From Reinekea thalattae (GTDB taxonomy: Bacteria > Pseudomonadota > Gammaproteobacteria > Pseudomonadales > Natronospirillaceae): a stretch of DNA of 64,000 nucleotides. The stretch covers positions 1,054,001-1,118,000 of the forward strand of contig NZ_VKAD01000001.1 of NCBI RefSeq assembly GCF_008041945.1, read 5' to 3'. Positions 16,763 through 24,980 of the stretch are shown here, piece after piece. A program made the translations under genes and the position numbers. Numbering within the stretch: the first letter of the stretch is position 1; each line of letters begins with the position of its first letter. Under the pieces are notes generated by a model. That model worked only from the letters and a program-made list of their open reading frames with translations, ran no database searches and was not told the origin of the DNA.

Positions 16763-17671
16763 ATGCAAAACCCTTTATCGGAAAAGTCATATGATATAGA
16801 GCATTCCTTGGGAATGTACGCTCTAGACTATTGCGTTATGAATGCAGATGATATTTACGATAAAGAAAAGCTACAGCCTATAAAAGATACCATAAAAAAT
16901 TGCCACATTTATCTTATCGGACTCACTCCTATTATTCATTTAGTTCATGCTGAACAGCAAAGTAATATTTTATTTCTAAAATATAGAGTCGATAAAGAAA
17001 TTCATAGCATTAATGTTTTACTGCCAGAGAAAGTCACTCTCAAATCAGATAACCGTAAGTTTTACATTGAACACCCTAATGGTCAGCGATCCTGGCCAAG
17101 TGATGAGTACATTCAAACAAAGCTATCAAATCAGACAAATTCAGTAAATTTCGAAGTTAAATATATCGGCCAAGCATATGGTAAAAACGGCTCAAGGAAT
17201 GCTATCGACAGACTTAAGAGTCATGAAACCTTACAAAAAATCGCGCTAAAAGGAATACCAGAAGGCTATCATTTAACATTACTGTTATTATCTATACAGC
17301 CAAACAACCAACTGTATACACTTATAAATCCATTTGCTAAAAACAATAAAGATAGCAACGCTAGAATTAACTCAGGTGTTAATAAATTATATAACACAAC
17401 GGAACATGAACGAATAACGCTATATGAAGCTTCTTTAATTCGCTACTTCTCTCCGGAGTTTAATAAAGAGTTTAAAGATAGTTTCCCATGTACAAATTTA
17501 AAAATTTTACAAGATTGCTACGATAAAGATTTTAGTGGGATTATTGCAGAGATATGTATTGACACTCTTCCATTTAAACTATTTACGGAAAAAGTTAAAG
17601 CCAAACTCTACCATATTGCGAAACACGACCTTCATAAAAATAAAAACCGACGTATGTTTTTTAATTTATGA
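16763..17671 (+). CDS. AT-rich orphan protein with GIY-YIG-like features
   Basis: No named family recognised. The 302-aa cytoplasmic protein is visibly more A/T-rich in DNA than its neighbours, suggesting recent acquisition. Residues 131-160 read like the core of a GIY-YIG nuclease: a YIGQ at 134-137, a Gly-rich loop, then Arg150 in RLKSH. Further on, Glu222 in LYEASLIRYF and Asn234 in SPEFNKEF would match the metal-binding Glu and the late Asn of that fold. The first 125 residues are an unknown domain. If the match is right it may be a nuclease of defence or mobile-element type, but nothing else in the neighbourhood supports that. The ATG at 16763 has no strong Shine-Dalgarno site. Confidence 0.6.
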   Translation: MQNPLSEKSYDIEHSLGMYALDYCVMNADDIYDKEKLQPIKDTIKNCHIYLIGLTPIIHLVHAEQQSNILFLKYRVDKEIHSINVLLPEKVTLKSDNRKFYIEHPNGQRSWPSDEYIQTKLSNQTNSVNFEVKYIGQAYGKNGSRNAIDRLKSHETLQKIALKGIPEGYHLTLLLLSIQPNNQLYTLINPFAKNNKDSNARINSGVNKLYNTTEHERITLYEASLIRYFSPEFNKEFKDSFPCTNLKILQDCYDKDFSGIIAEICIDTLPFKLFTEKVKAKLYHIAKHDLHKNKNRRMFFNL

Positions 17672-17813
17672 TAAGTAGCAAGTGAAATCTGATTTTTCTA
17701 CCTAATTGAAAACCACTTAAGACTAATCTCTCGCTGTTATTATTTGCACTGCCTACACACTTTCGCCTAAGCTGAGCCACTCTTAACCACCAAAACGAAT
17801 TCTTGAGGCTCCG

Positions 17814-18214
17814 ATGAAGATCAACTGACTAGCATTCCTGTTTTAGACCAACAAAAGGCGTTGGAGTTTTACACCCAAAAATTGGGCTTTAGCGTGAAGC
17901 AAGATGAGCCGGTTGGTGAGCACCGCTGGTTAACGGTGGTTGCTGAACAGAATGCAGCAACCGTTGAACTGTTGTTGGAGCCAATGGCGTTTGAACCGGC
18001 GCGGGTTTATCAGCAGGCGCTGTTCGATGTGGGAATTCCAATTACCATGTTTGCCAGTGATGATTTAGCTGCCGAGGTGGCGTTATTACGTGAGCGTGGT
18101 GTTGAATTTAAAGGCGAGATAATGGAAATGCCGAACGTTAAGCTGATCCACTTTGAAGATACCTGTGGCAATATTCTTGCCTTGGCAGAGCAAATCGATA
18201 CCGGCAACAGCTAA
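17814..18214 (+). pseudogene. VOC/glyoxalase family gene with a 5' frameshift
   Basis: Dimeric vicinal-oxygen-chelate fold protein related to glyoxalase and fosfomycin-resistance enzymes. From 17825 to the stop at 18214 the frame encodes a normal family member, beginning LTSIPVLDQQKALEFY and including HRWLTVV and the metal-site region FEDTCGNILALAE. The proper start is ATG 17814, which has TGAGG five bases upstream, but that frame reads MKIN and stops at once. Adding one base at 17823-17824 restores a typical start (MKIKLTS). No in-frame ATG exists after the upstream stop, only TTG at 17861 inside the domain. It is a frameshifted gene or a one-base sequence error. Confidence 0.75.
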
Positions 18215-18346
18215 CTTTTGTTTGCAGCTATCGGCATCGCTCAGGTAATGTTATTGAGTTGCTAAAACCTATAGGCTTTCAATGCCTACGCTTAGTAAGC
18301 TTGGTTATTTAGACAATCATTCACCGCATGATATTAGGGTTTATCT

Positions 18347-18742
18347 ATGAGTAAGCTAAATCAGTCTAGCTACAAGGTCTTGGTCGTTGTAGAAAAAATC
18401 GGATTAATCATTATTGCCTTATCAACCATTATCGCAATGGGCGCAGAGATTTGGTCAATGATAAAATCCATGTCCGTTGAGTTGTCTGACCTGTTATTGC
18501 TCTTTATATACCTTGAAGTATTTTCAATGGTGGGGATATATCTAAAATCCGGCAGACTCCCTGTTAGGATGCCTCTTTATATTTCGATTGTCGCGATAGC
18601 GCGCTACATGATTCTTGATATGAAAAACTTAGATACGTTTAGGATGTTAGGGTTTTCTGGCGCTGTGCTTATTATCGCTATTGCCATTCTGGTCATACGC
18701 TATGGTCATTGTAAGTTTCCTTATAATGAAGGCAGCAAATAG
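18347..18742 (+). CDS. psiE: PsiE family phosphate-starvation-inducible membrane protein
   Basis: A 131-aa inner-membrane protein with four hydrophobic segments. The conserved core from LLLLFIYLEVFSMVGIY through KSGRLPVRMPLYISIVAIAR to YMILDMKNLD matches PsiE, an E. coli protein induced by phosphate starvation and by cAMP-CRP control, with unknown function. The length matches E. coli PsiE (136 aa). No convincing Pho box was found in the 130 bp upstream, so phosphate control here is not shown. It stands alone. Confidence 0.9.
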   Translation: MSKLNQSSYKVLVVVEKIGLIIIALSTIIAMGAEIWSMIKSMSVELSDLLLLFIYLEVFSMVGIYLKSGRLPVRMPLYISIVAIARYMILDMKNLDTFRMLGFSGAVLIIAIAILVIRYGHCKFPYNEGSK

Positions 18743-18803
18743 GCAATTAGAAGGCTAAAAATTTTTTAACAAGACAATAACAACTGAGCCAACCAATCGA
18801 TAA

Positions 18804-18823
18804 CTCCCCATTTAATAGGGGAG
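18804..18823. terminator. Weak hairpin between psiE and ricin-type gene
   Basis: CTCCCC (18804-18809) and GGGGAG (18818-18823) form a 6-bp stem with an 8-nt loop in the convergent gap. Neither side has a proper T run directly after it, so termination is only possible. Confidence 0.35.
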
Positions 18824-18909
18824 CTACCGTGTTTTCTTATGCCTTGCTTTGCTTTGATTTGGTCTGTACTGCTCTAACTTGTACAAACTAAAATCACCGC
18901 CAATACTCG

Positions 18910-19458
18910 CTACAAGGAAAGCAGTTCCCATCTTTGGTAATCTTGATTTGCATCGCTGCAAGTTTGCAAGCTGACTGGACGCATGACATGCACTGGCGAA
19001 CCACCACGGCCTTCGCGTTTTTCAGTACTGCTGGCGGTCACGCAAAGTTCTGGATTGGCATCTAAAACTAGATTGCCATCGGTTTGCAATGAAAATTTCT
19101 GACTGTTGCTGTTATCACAGCTGGCGAGCATGAGGTCTGCGCCCTGTTCTAATTCTGTTGCCACCATGCAAACATCAAAGTAATCGATCTTAAATTGCGA
19201 TTCGCTGACTAATTCAGCATCGAAGCCTTGGTCTTCTAAAATCTCACCTCGGTAGTCATAGCAAGTATGCGCCTGCAAGCCACGCTCAACCGGTGCGTTT
19301 TTACCTTGCCCACCGGCAACATCTAAGCAATAGCCACGGCTCTCATCGATATTATCGACTAGGCGAACTTCAACCAGTTCGCTTGCATAGGATGTACTGC
19401 AGACCAGCGCTATGAATGCAGCGCTAAAAAATGTGCGGAGGCTTAAAAATATTTTCAT
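18910..19458 (-). CDS. Secreted ricin-type beta-trefoil protein
   Basis: A 182-aa exported protein with signal peptide about 1-26. The mature part looks like one ricin B-type trefoil: three subdomains with RGYCLDVAGGQG, LMLASCDNSNSQKF and a final QDYQRWELL, the Q-x-W motif of ricin lectins, and paired cysteines in each (CLDV..HTC, CMVA..ASC, CVTA..QTC). Such domains bind galactose or other sugars, often on glycans or enzymes. There is no attached catalytic domain, so it may be a free lectin or adhesin. It is 238 bp downstream of the DUF1566 gene on the same strand; both are secreted. GAGAGA precedes the ATG. Confidence 0.72.
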   Translation of the reverse strand: MKIFLSLRTFFSAAFIALVCSTSYASELVEVRLVDNIDESRGYCLDVAGGQGKNAPVERGLQAHTCYDYRGEILEDQGFDAELVSESQFKIDYFDVCMVATELEQGADLMLASCDNSNSQKFSLQTDGNLVLDANPELCVTASSTEKREGRGGSPVHVMRPVSLQTCSDANQDYQRWELLSL

Positions 19459-19696
19459 TGGTTCTCTCTCTTTTGTGTTGTGAGCTCTAGTTATTTTTGT
19501 TCGTGCTTTTTTATTAGTGAATTTTTTATTAATGGCTGTTTTTTAATAACTATTTTTATTAATAGTGAGTGCAGCCTTGATGCTCAGACTAATAGAATCG
19601 TTATGGTTTTGCTTTCGATTTACAGATTAGTTAATCAACCTAAACAATCGCTTCACATCGAGGCTCCTCACATCACTAATTATTACTGCCTATAAA

Positions 19697-20908
19697 TTAT
19701 TGCGCGTCTCGCACTAGACGCACCCAGTTGTTAATTGAGATATAGTCGCTCGCCATTTCTGAGGCTAACTCGTAATCGCTTGGCTCACCTGTTTTTGGGT
19801 CACTACGTTGTGCGCCTGCACCGTGCCAGTCGTAATATTCGGTCGCGTCTGAGTTTTTCTTGCTCCACGCTTGGCCAAAGGCGACATAAACAGCTGTCCA
19901 TTTAAAATCACCCTGTGTGGTGCTAGTCCAAAAATAGTAGGCATCTTCAACCGAATCGAATGAATCTAGACTGACGTTAAAGACATCGGTATTAATCGCA
20001 GGGAAGCTTTGCTTCTCATAATCAACCAAACTTTGTAACTCTTTTGAGTTCGGTAAACGCCAATCACTGTAGCCTGCCAATTCTGAGTTTTCGGCATACT
20101 CCAAAGCCTCGACCCAGTCCATCGTTTCGCCGCTGTCGTTCTTGGCCCACATTAAACCGGTGGATTGGTCGGTGACGGTTTCATCACCGTTATCAACGTA
20201 GTCCATATCGTAAAGTGTTGTCGTGCTGCGTACGGCTCGAACAAAGCAACCGGGCACAAAGGCGTTAGTTGGCATTTCGGTGCCGTCAAAATACAAACCA
20301 GTCTCGTAAGATTTAATGTGACCATCGGAAAAGTTAAAGCCAAAAGCACCCTGAATGCCGCCGTGCTCGGTAAGGTTTTGCACATCATTTTTCACATAAA
20401 CCGTGCTGGACCAAAACTGACCAGCAAAGGCTAAGCGGTCGTACTGATAATCAAAGTAGTCGGTATCGATATAGGGCTGGCTTTCGCCTTCGTCTTCCGG
20501 CTTGATCAATTCACCATCGAAATTGGCGATGGAATACAGCTCTTTAATAGTGGGTACACGCCAATCGTCGTAACCGGCTAACTCCATATTTTCGACATGC
20601 TCAACCGTGTCGGCCAAGTTACGGCGCGTTGAGTCATATGCTTTCTGCCACATTAGGCCAGTGTTTAAATCGGTAATGGTGCCGTCGCCGTTATCGACAT
20701 AACCTAGTTCGTTGCCTACAACAGAGGCATCCTGGCCGGTATAAAGGCTGGAACTCGACGCCGCCAATACTTTGCCTTCGGTATCGTACTGTTTGCTTTG
20801 CCCAGTATCGGGCAGCAAAGGGCTGTCGGTTGCGGCAAATAATGGCGCACTGATTAAACTGGAGAGCACCATGGCTGGAATTAATAAACCGGCTGCTATT
20901 TTTTTCAT
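19697..20908 (-). CDS. Secreted protein with two DUF1566 (Lcl C-terminal-like) domains
   Basis: A 403-aa exported protein with signal peptide about 1-25 (ends LFA). Two copies of the DUF1566 domain follow, about 70-230 and 235-400. Each opens with VDNGDGT-type and TGLMWQK motifs and continues through ELAGY(D/S)DWR(V/L)P, (I/S)KEL and a late FWSST/FWTST. This module occurs in many secreted and surface proteins of aquatic bacteria, such as Legionella collagen-like protein Lcl, where it binds glycosaminoglycans. A binding or adhesion role is therefore plausible. GAGGTAA stands before the ATG. The divergent gap upstream (20909-21213) is full of short repeats. Confidence 0.82.
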   Translation of the reverse strand: MKKIAAGLLIPAMVLSSLISAPLFAATDSPLLPDTGQSKQYDTEGKVLAASSSSLYTGQDASVVGNELGYVDNGDGTITDLNTGLMWQKAYDSTRRNLADTVEHVENMELAGYDDWRVPTIKELYSIANFDGELIKPEDEGESQPYIDTDYFDYQYDRLAFAGQFWSSTVYVKNDVQNLTEHGGIQGAFGFNFSDGHIKSYETGLYFDGTEMPTNAFVPGCFVRAVRSTTTLYDMDYVDNGDETVTDQSTGLMWAKNDSGETMDWVEALEYAENSELAGYSDWRLPNSKELQSLVDYEKQSFPAINTDVFNVSLDSFDSVEDAYYFWTSTTQGDFKWTAVYVAFGQAWSKKNSDATEYYDWHGAGAQRSDPKTGEPSDYELASEMASDYISINNWVRLVRDAQ

Positions 20909-21213
20909 ATGGCTTACCTCACAACGGTATCAATAAATAGACTCTTCTTTACAAGAGCCTGTTAAGTTGCTGAGTAATTTAGTGCTACGGACGCTATAAA
21001 TCGTCCAATTGGCGTTATTTGGACGCTTTTATTTGTCTGTACTTAGGTTTATCTGTACTTAAACCTGTGTGTACATAGATTGGTCAATTTAAAACAACAG
21101 AAATAAAGCTCGTTGTTAATCGATATAATAAGGAAGAATGTGAAGTCACTTCGTTATAAGCCCAATAGTTTGTGTTATTTTAATCTACCCGTTGTTATGA
21201 AGCTTTAGGTTAT
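20909..21213. promoter_or_regulatory. Divergent control region with nested repeats
   Basis: A 305-bp gap between the DUF1566 gene (minus) and DUF805-like gene (plus). It contains the direct repeat TCTGTACTTA at 21036-21045 and 21052-21061 (16 bp apart), overlapped by an inverted repeat AGGTTTA (21045-21051) / TAAACCT (21060-21066), plus GGACGCT-type repeats near 20989 and 21021. These are candidate operator sites. No promoter hexamers are certain. Confidence 0.45.
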
Positions 21214-21906
21214 ATGGAAACAATATTTGATAGCGTCGATTCAAGGCTAATCAACCTACTTTACGAAGTGGCTTTACTCTGTGCTGCTATTATCACATTA
21301 CTGCTACTGAAGCCCTTTTTAACTAAGCGCTGGATAATAACGATATTGGTGTGCTATGCCATGCAGTCGTTGGCGTATACCTATAACGAGTTTGTGGGTG
21401 ACGATATTAACTATCAAATAATCTCGCTATGGTATCTCTGCTACGAACCTTTATTGAAGGGCTTAATGCTATATTCGGCTTTGATGTGCGCCTTTACACT
21501 ATATGCAAACAGACACACCGCCTTAGCTCAAAAAGGCTTACTGACTTCCGCTCAAGGGCGCTTGTCTCGTAGCCAATATGGCTTATTGGTGGGCGCAACC
21601 TTTGCTCTCAATATTAAAGTCATGTTCTTAGCTTATGAGTATGCAATAGTTAGCTACTATCATTATTTCAACTCATATCATATACGCCTTCAATATGCCG
21701 TCATTACCACGCTACTCTCCCTTGCCACCATATGGCTGACAGCTATTTTTACTATTAAGCGTTGTCACGATTTAAATAAATCTGGCTGGTTTTGCCTGCT
21801 ATGCTTTGTGCCTGTAATTGGGGTTCTACCATCGTTATATCTGTTATTTGTTAAGGGTGATGACTCAGCAAACAACTATGGTGAAAGCTCCTTATTAGCA
21901 TCATAA
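21214..21906 (+). CDS. DUF805-like membrane protein
   Basis: A 230-aa integral membrane protein with about six hydrophobic segments. The C-terminal third has the DUF805 pattern: IKRCHDLNKSGWF (the family's R-hD-x-x-KSGW), a hydrophobic stretch with PVIG, and the closing GDDSANNYG. The N-terminal half (1-100) is an extra membrane region not typical of short DUF805 proteins. Function is unknown for the family. The ATG at 21214 follows TTAGGTTAT. It is followed by an AraC-type regulator gene after 168 bp, which may or may not control it. Confidence 0.65.
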   Translation: METIFDSVDSRLINLLYEVALLCAAIITLLLLKPFLTKRWIITILVCYAMQSLAYTYNEFVGDDINYQIISLWYLCYEPLLKGLMLYSALMCAFTLYANRHTALAQKGLLTSAQGRLSRSQYGLLVGATFALNIKVMFLAYEYAIVSYYHYFNSYHIRLQYAVITTLLSLATIWLTAIFTIKRCHDLNKSGWFCLLCFVPVIGVLPSLYLLFVKGDDSANNYGESSLLAS

Positions 21907-22074
21907 AAACTGCACTAACGACAGATACAAGAACCTGAACAAAAGCAGCTCTGAGTTATAACGGTTGAAACATGAACTCAACAGCCTTAATTCTGAGCTG
22001 CCAATAGGTTTTACAAATAAAGAATTAACCTTAAATATAAACAACAAGCATTGAGTGAAGTCTAGGATTATCAA

Positions 22075-23262
22075 TTGTTAATCAATGAAAACTTAAGTTG
22101 GGAAATCAGCTTGGTGGGCCTTGCTTTAACCGCCTTTACCCTTGCACACCTAATCACCAAACCTCGCCATTATGCAGCCGAATTTTTGTTAGCTGGTTGG
22201 TTATTTTTGCTCAATCTACCCTTTGTACACGCGGCAATGAAGCATTTTTCTATTAATGCTCAGAGCTTTATTTTTTATACCAACCCAACACTAAATTTGT
22301 TGTACGGCCCGCTGCTGTACTTTTATGTCACCTGGTTACTGCGGCCACCAAAACAGACCGCATTATCGGTTATTGTTTGGCATAGTTTGCCCACTCTTAT
22401 TTTATATTTACTGTTTATTAGCTTCTCTGACTTTGTTCCAATGCTGCCATCGCCGGACCGATCAACAGCATTTTTTAACCCAGACAATCAAAGCTTTTTT
22501 GCTCTGCTGTTCAGTTATTTTGGCCTCATTAATGGCGCTGTGTTTTTAGCCTATTCAATTGCCTGCATTAGGCTTTTAAATCGGCACCAAAAAGCTATCG
22601 CCAGTATATTTTCTCAGAACCATACCTTGATCAGCTTGAAATGGGTTTATGCCTTGCCCGGCTTATTCGCGCTATTGGTGTTGCTCAATTTAGGCTATGA
22701 AGGCCTACACGAAAATGCCGACCAACTAGCGGTGCTGAATTTACAGCTGCTGTCGTTTTTGAGTTTTATCGTGCTGTTATGCTTTTTTGGCGTCAAGCAA
22801 AAGCCGCTATACAACCTAAACCCAAACACAGAAAAACCGAGCACTGCTGAACAAACAACAAACCCAGCCCAGCCTGCCGCAACAAACGATGAAGGTTTAA
22901 GCGAGCAAGCCATCGCACAAATTATTGCTGACATGCAGCACTACATGAGCCAGCAACAGCCCTATTTGGACGCTGAATTTTCGGTATACAGTTTGGCGCA
23001 AGCATTGGCACTGCCCAGAAGAACGCTGTCTTTTGTGCTCAATCAAGGCTTGGGGAAAAACTTTTATCAGTACGTTAATGAATTTCGGATAGAAGAAGTC
23101 AAACGACAGTTACAGGCTGACAAGGCAAAAAAACACACGCTATTGGATTTGGCATTTCAGTCGGGGTTTAAATCTAAGTCGAGTTTTAACAGCCTGTTCA
23201 AACAGCATTGCGGCGTGACACCTTCTCAATACCGTAAAGGCTTAGCGGAAACACAGGCTTAA
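22075..23262 (+). CDS. Membrane-anchored AraC family regulator
   Basis: A 395-aa protein with a seven-segment membrane domain (about 8-240), a linker with Pro/Ala/Thr (about 245-290) and a C-terminal AraC DNA-binding domain (about 290-392) with both helix-turn-helix parts: SVYSLAQALALPRRTLSFVLN and LLDLAFQSGFKSKSSFNSLFKQ. This layout suggests a regulator that senses a signal in the membrane and binds nearby DNA. The start is TTG at 22075, with AGGA 7 bp ahead; the nearby ATG at 22085 is out of frame and stops after three codons. Targets are unknown. Confidence 0.85.
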   Translation: MLINENLSWEISLVGLALTAFTLAHLITKPRHYAAEFLLAGWLFLLNLPFVHAAMKHFSINAQSFIFYTNPTLNLLYGPLLYFYVTWLLRPPKQTALSVIVWHSLPTLILYLLFISFSDFVPMLPSPDRSTAFFNPDNQSFFALLFSYFGLINGAVFLAYSIACIRLLNRHQKAIASIFSQNHTLISLKWVYALPGLFALLVLLNLGYEGLHENADQLAVLNLQLLSFLSFIVLLCFFGVKQKPLYNLNPNTEKPSTAEQTTNPAQPAATNDEGLSEQAIAQIIADMQHYMSQQQPYLDAEFSVYSLAQALALPRRTLSFVLNQGLGKNFYQYVNEFRIEEVKRQLQADKAKKHTLLDLAFQSGFKSKSSFNSLFKQHCGVTPSQYRKGLAETQA

Positions 23263-23311
23263 CAAACAGTGCGGGCTTAACGGAAAGTCATAATTTAACA
23301 GAAAATGCTAG

Positions 23312-23641
23312 CTAGTCGTCGGCCTGATCAGACCAAACCCAACGCACCGGCTCGCCAAAATCGTCCAAGATCCACTTTTTTTTCGGTTTGTTGTATTTGG
23401 CTTTAGGTTTTTTAGCTGTAGATTTACGCGCGTCGATTGCCGCGACAACTTCCGGCACAGGCGTGCGCGGCTGAGATTTTTCACTCTCCGTCGACTTAAA
23501 CGGATTGACCCAAGGCTTTTCGCGATCCAGCCCTGTTTGGCCCCGTTCAACTTGATCGATATTGCCGCCGTGCTCAACAAAGTCGCGAACTTGCTTGTCC
23601 AGCTCAGCTTGCATTTCTTTTTTACTTCGGACGGGTTTCAT
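23312..23641 (-). CDS. Small conserved hypothetical protein
   Basis: A 109-aa basic cytoplasmic protein, no named family recognised. The N-terminal segment EMQAELDKQVRDFVEHGG followed by NIDQV resembles the pattern F-(L/V)-x-x-GG-x-(I/V)-x-x-(I/V) also seen in the Pseudomonas RNA-polymerase modulator SutA and in other small gammaproteobacterial proteins; a relation is only a suggestion. The middle is lysine-rich and low in complexity, and the end is acidic and aromatic (WILDDFGEPVRWVWSDQ). An overlapping frame (23308-23580) was judged a shadow. It appears monocistronic. Confidence 0.6.
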   Translation of the reverse strand: MKPVRSKKEMQAELDKQVRDFVEHGGNIDQVERGQTGLDREKPWVNPFKSTESEKSQPRTPVPEVVAAIDARKSTAKKPKAKYNKPKKKWILDDFGEPVRWVWSDQADD

Positions 23642-23839
23642 CTATCTCTCAGTACGTAAAACTAACCACTCAATATAACAGATTTGGGGCGTTTTTCGAG
23701 CGATAGCACAGCAACAGCGGCGATGTTTACAGGAGATTTTAATCTTCTGCCAATAGCGAATGAAACAAACTGCGATAGCTTTTATCGCTCATAGAACATT
23801 CAGCTAAATCATTTTTTATTTTTAATTTCGCACAGGCAT

Positions 23840-23901
23840 AAAAAAGCCCCTTGTGTTGCATGCACATACCAAAGACATGCAATGCTTTAAGGGGCTTTTT
23901 T
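23840..23901 (-). terminator. Terminator after acyltransferase gene
   Basis: AAAAAAGCCCCTT (23840-23852) pairs with AAGGGGCTTTTTT (23889-23901), and an inner repeat TTGCATG/CATGCAA extends the structure into a two-part stem. On the minus strand the T run follows the stem, about 40 bp after the acyltransferase stop. Confidence 0.85.
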
Positions 23902-23939
23902 TAAACCAAGGTTTTTTAAGTAGCGGTCAAACTCGTGGT

Positions 23940-24836
23940 TTAAGCCTGCTCTGCTTTGATTTTGCTGATAAGAGCATCCTTTTCTAACCACACTTCATGC
24001 AACCAGTTTTGGAAGTCTTTTTTATCATCGCGGTTATTCATGTAGTCCATTTCAACAAAGCGCTTAGGGATTTCGATATGGCGCATGTGAACGGTGACTT
24101 TACCAACACGACCACAGGCTAGATCCCAAAAGCTTGGGCGTTCGCCGTGATAAACAATGGTGGTATCGAGCATCGATGAAAAACGCTCACCTAAGGCTTG
24201 AATAGCAAAAGCAATACCACCGGCTTTAGGACGCAATAAATGCTCATAAGGCGGATCCTGCTTGTCATGCTTTTGCTGCGTATAACGAGTACCTTCTAAA
24301 AAGTTAACGATACTGGTTGGCGTATACGAAAAGCGCTTACAGGCTTTTTTGGTTGCCTCTAGGTCATCGTTTGCCTTGGCTGGGTTTTTAGCGATCTCGG
24401 CACGTGAGTGACGCTGCATAAACGGATAATCCATCGCCCACCAGGCTTGGCCAACAATAGGCACACGCAATAATTCTTTTTTAATAAAGAATTTCAAGAA
24501 TGGGATGTTACCGAGCAAAACGTGGAATAAGGCAAAAATATCGACCCAGCTTTGGTGATTAGAAACAATCATGTACCACTGCTGTTTAGAAAGTTCGACT
24601 TCGTTACGTACATCCCAATCGATACGCTGGAATGTCTTTAGCCACTTAAGCACACCGCCAAGCCAAACCGTCGAAACGGCAATAATGGTTGGGCCAACAA
24701 CTTTACGACCAAAGTTTTCTGGCAACAATTTGCGAGCCAAGGCGCACAGCAGCACAAAAATACTTAAAAGGATGGTATAGGCTGCCAAGGCAATCATCGA
24801 GATTACGCCCAACAGATTCTGTAATAAATTCTTCAC
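23940..24836 (-). CDS. YihG-type 1-acylglycerol-3-phosphate acyltransferase
   Basis: Membrane-associated PlsC-family acyltransferase of about 298 aa, with a hydrophobic N-terminus (about 10-65). The catalytic block NHQSWVD (NH-x4-D, near residue 93-99) and the substrate block FLEGTRY are those of the YihG/YihG-like subgroup, which sets the fatty acids placed at the sn-2 position of phospholipids. The start is GTG at 24836 or TTG at 24839; GGAG is 7 bp before the former, so I chose it. It is divergent from the TSUP gene and ends before a clear terminator. Confidence 0.87.
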   Translation of the reverse strand: MKNLLQNLLGVISMIALAAYTILLSIFVLLCALARKLLPENFGRKVVGPTIIAVSTVWLGGVLKWLKTFQRIDWDVRNEVELSKQQWYMIVSNHQSWVDIFALFHVLLGNIPFLKFFIKKELLRVPIVGQAWWAMDYPFMQRHSRAEIAKNPAKANDDLEATKKACKRFSYTPTSIVNFLEGTRYTQQKHDKQDPPYEHLLRPKAGGIAFAIQALGERFSSMLDTTIVYHGERPSFWDLACGRVGKVTVHMRHIEIPKRFVEMDYMNNRDDKKDFQNWLHEVWLEKDALISKIKAEQA

Positions 24837-24980
24837 CAACGAGCTCCGGTTAAATGAACTGGGGTTTTTAACGATTTAGCCTACAAGATGCAAGAGTTTT
24901 TATACAGATGTGCAGCTAAGAAACATTGTCTGTCCTTTAACTCAAAGATAGAATCGATTTTTACCTATAGGATTAGCCCC

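Noticed and set aside
16763-17671. Complete defence island around the GIY-YIG-like gene
   Set aside because: Neighbours (hupE, VOC, psiE) are ordinary; no restriction, toxin-antitoxin or phage genes present.
18215-18346. Pho box before psiE
   Set aside because: Looked for two CTGTCAT-like repeats 11 bp apart; none found with acceptable match.
20165-20434. Plus-strand frame opposite the DUF1566 gene
   Set aside because: Antisense shadow inside a clear two-domain secreted protein gene with no ribosome site.
23308-23580. Alternative minus-strand frame within the 109-aa gene
   Set aside because: Shifted by one frame, rich in Arg/Ser/Leu, and lacks the regular charge pattern of the longer frame.
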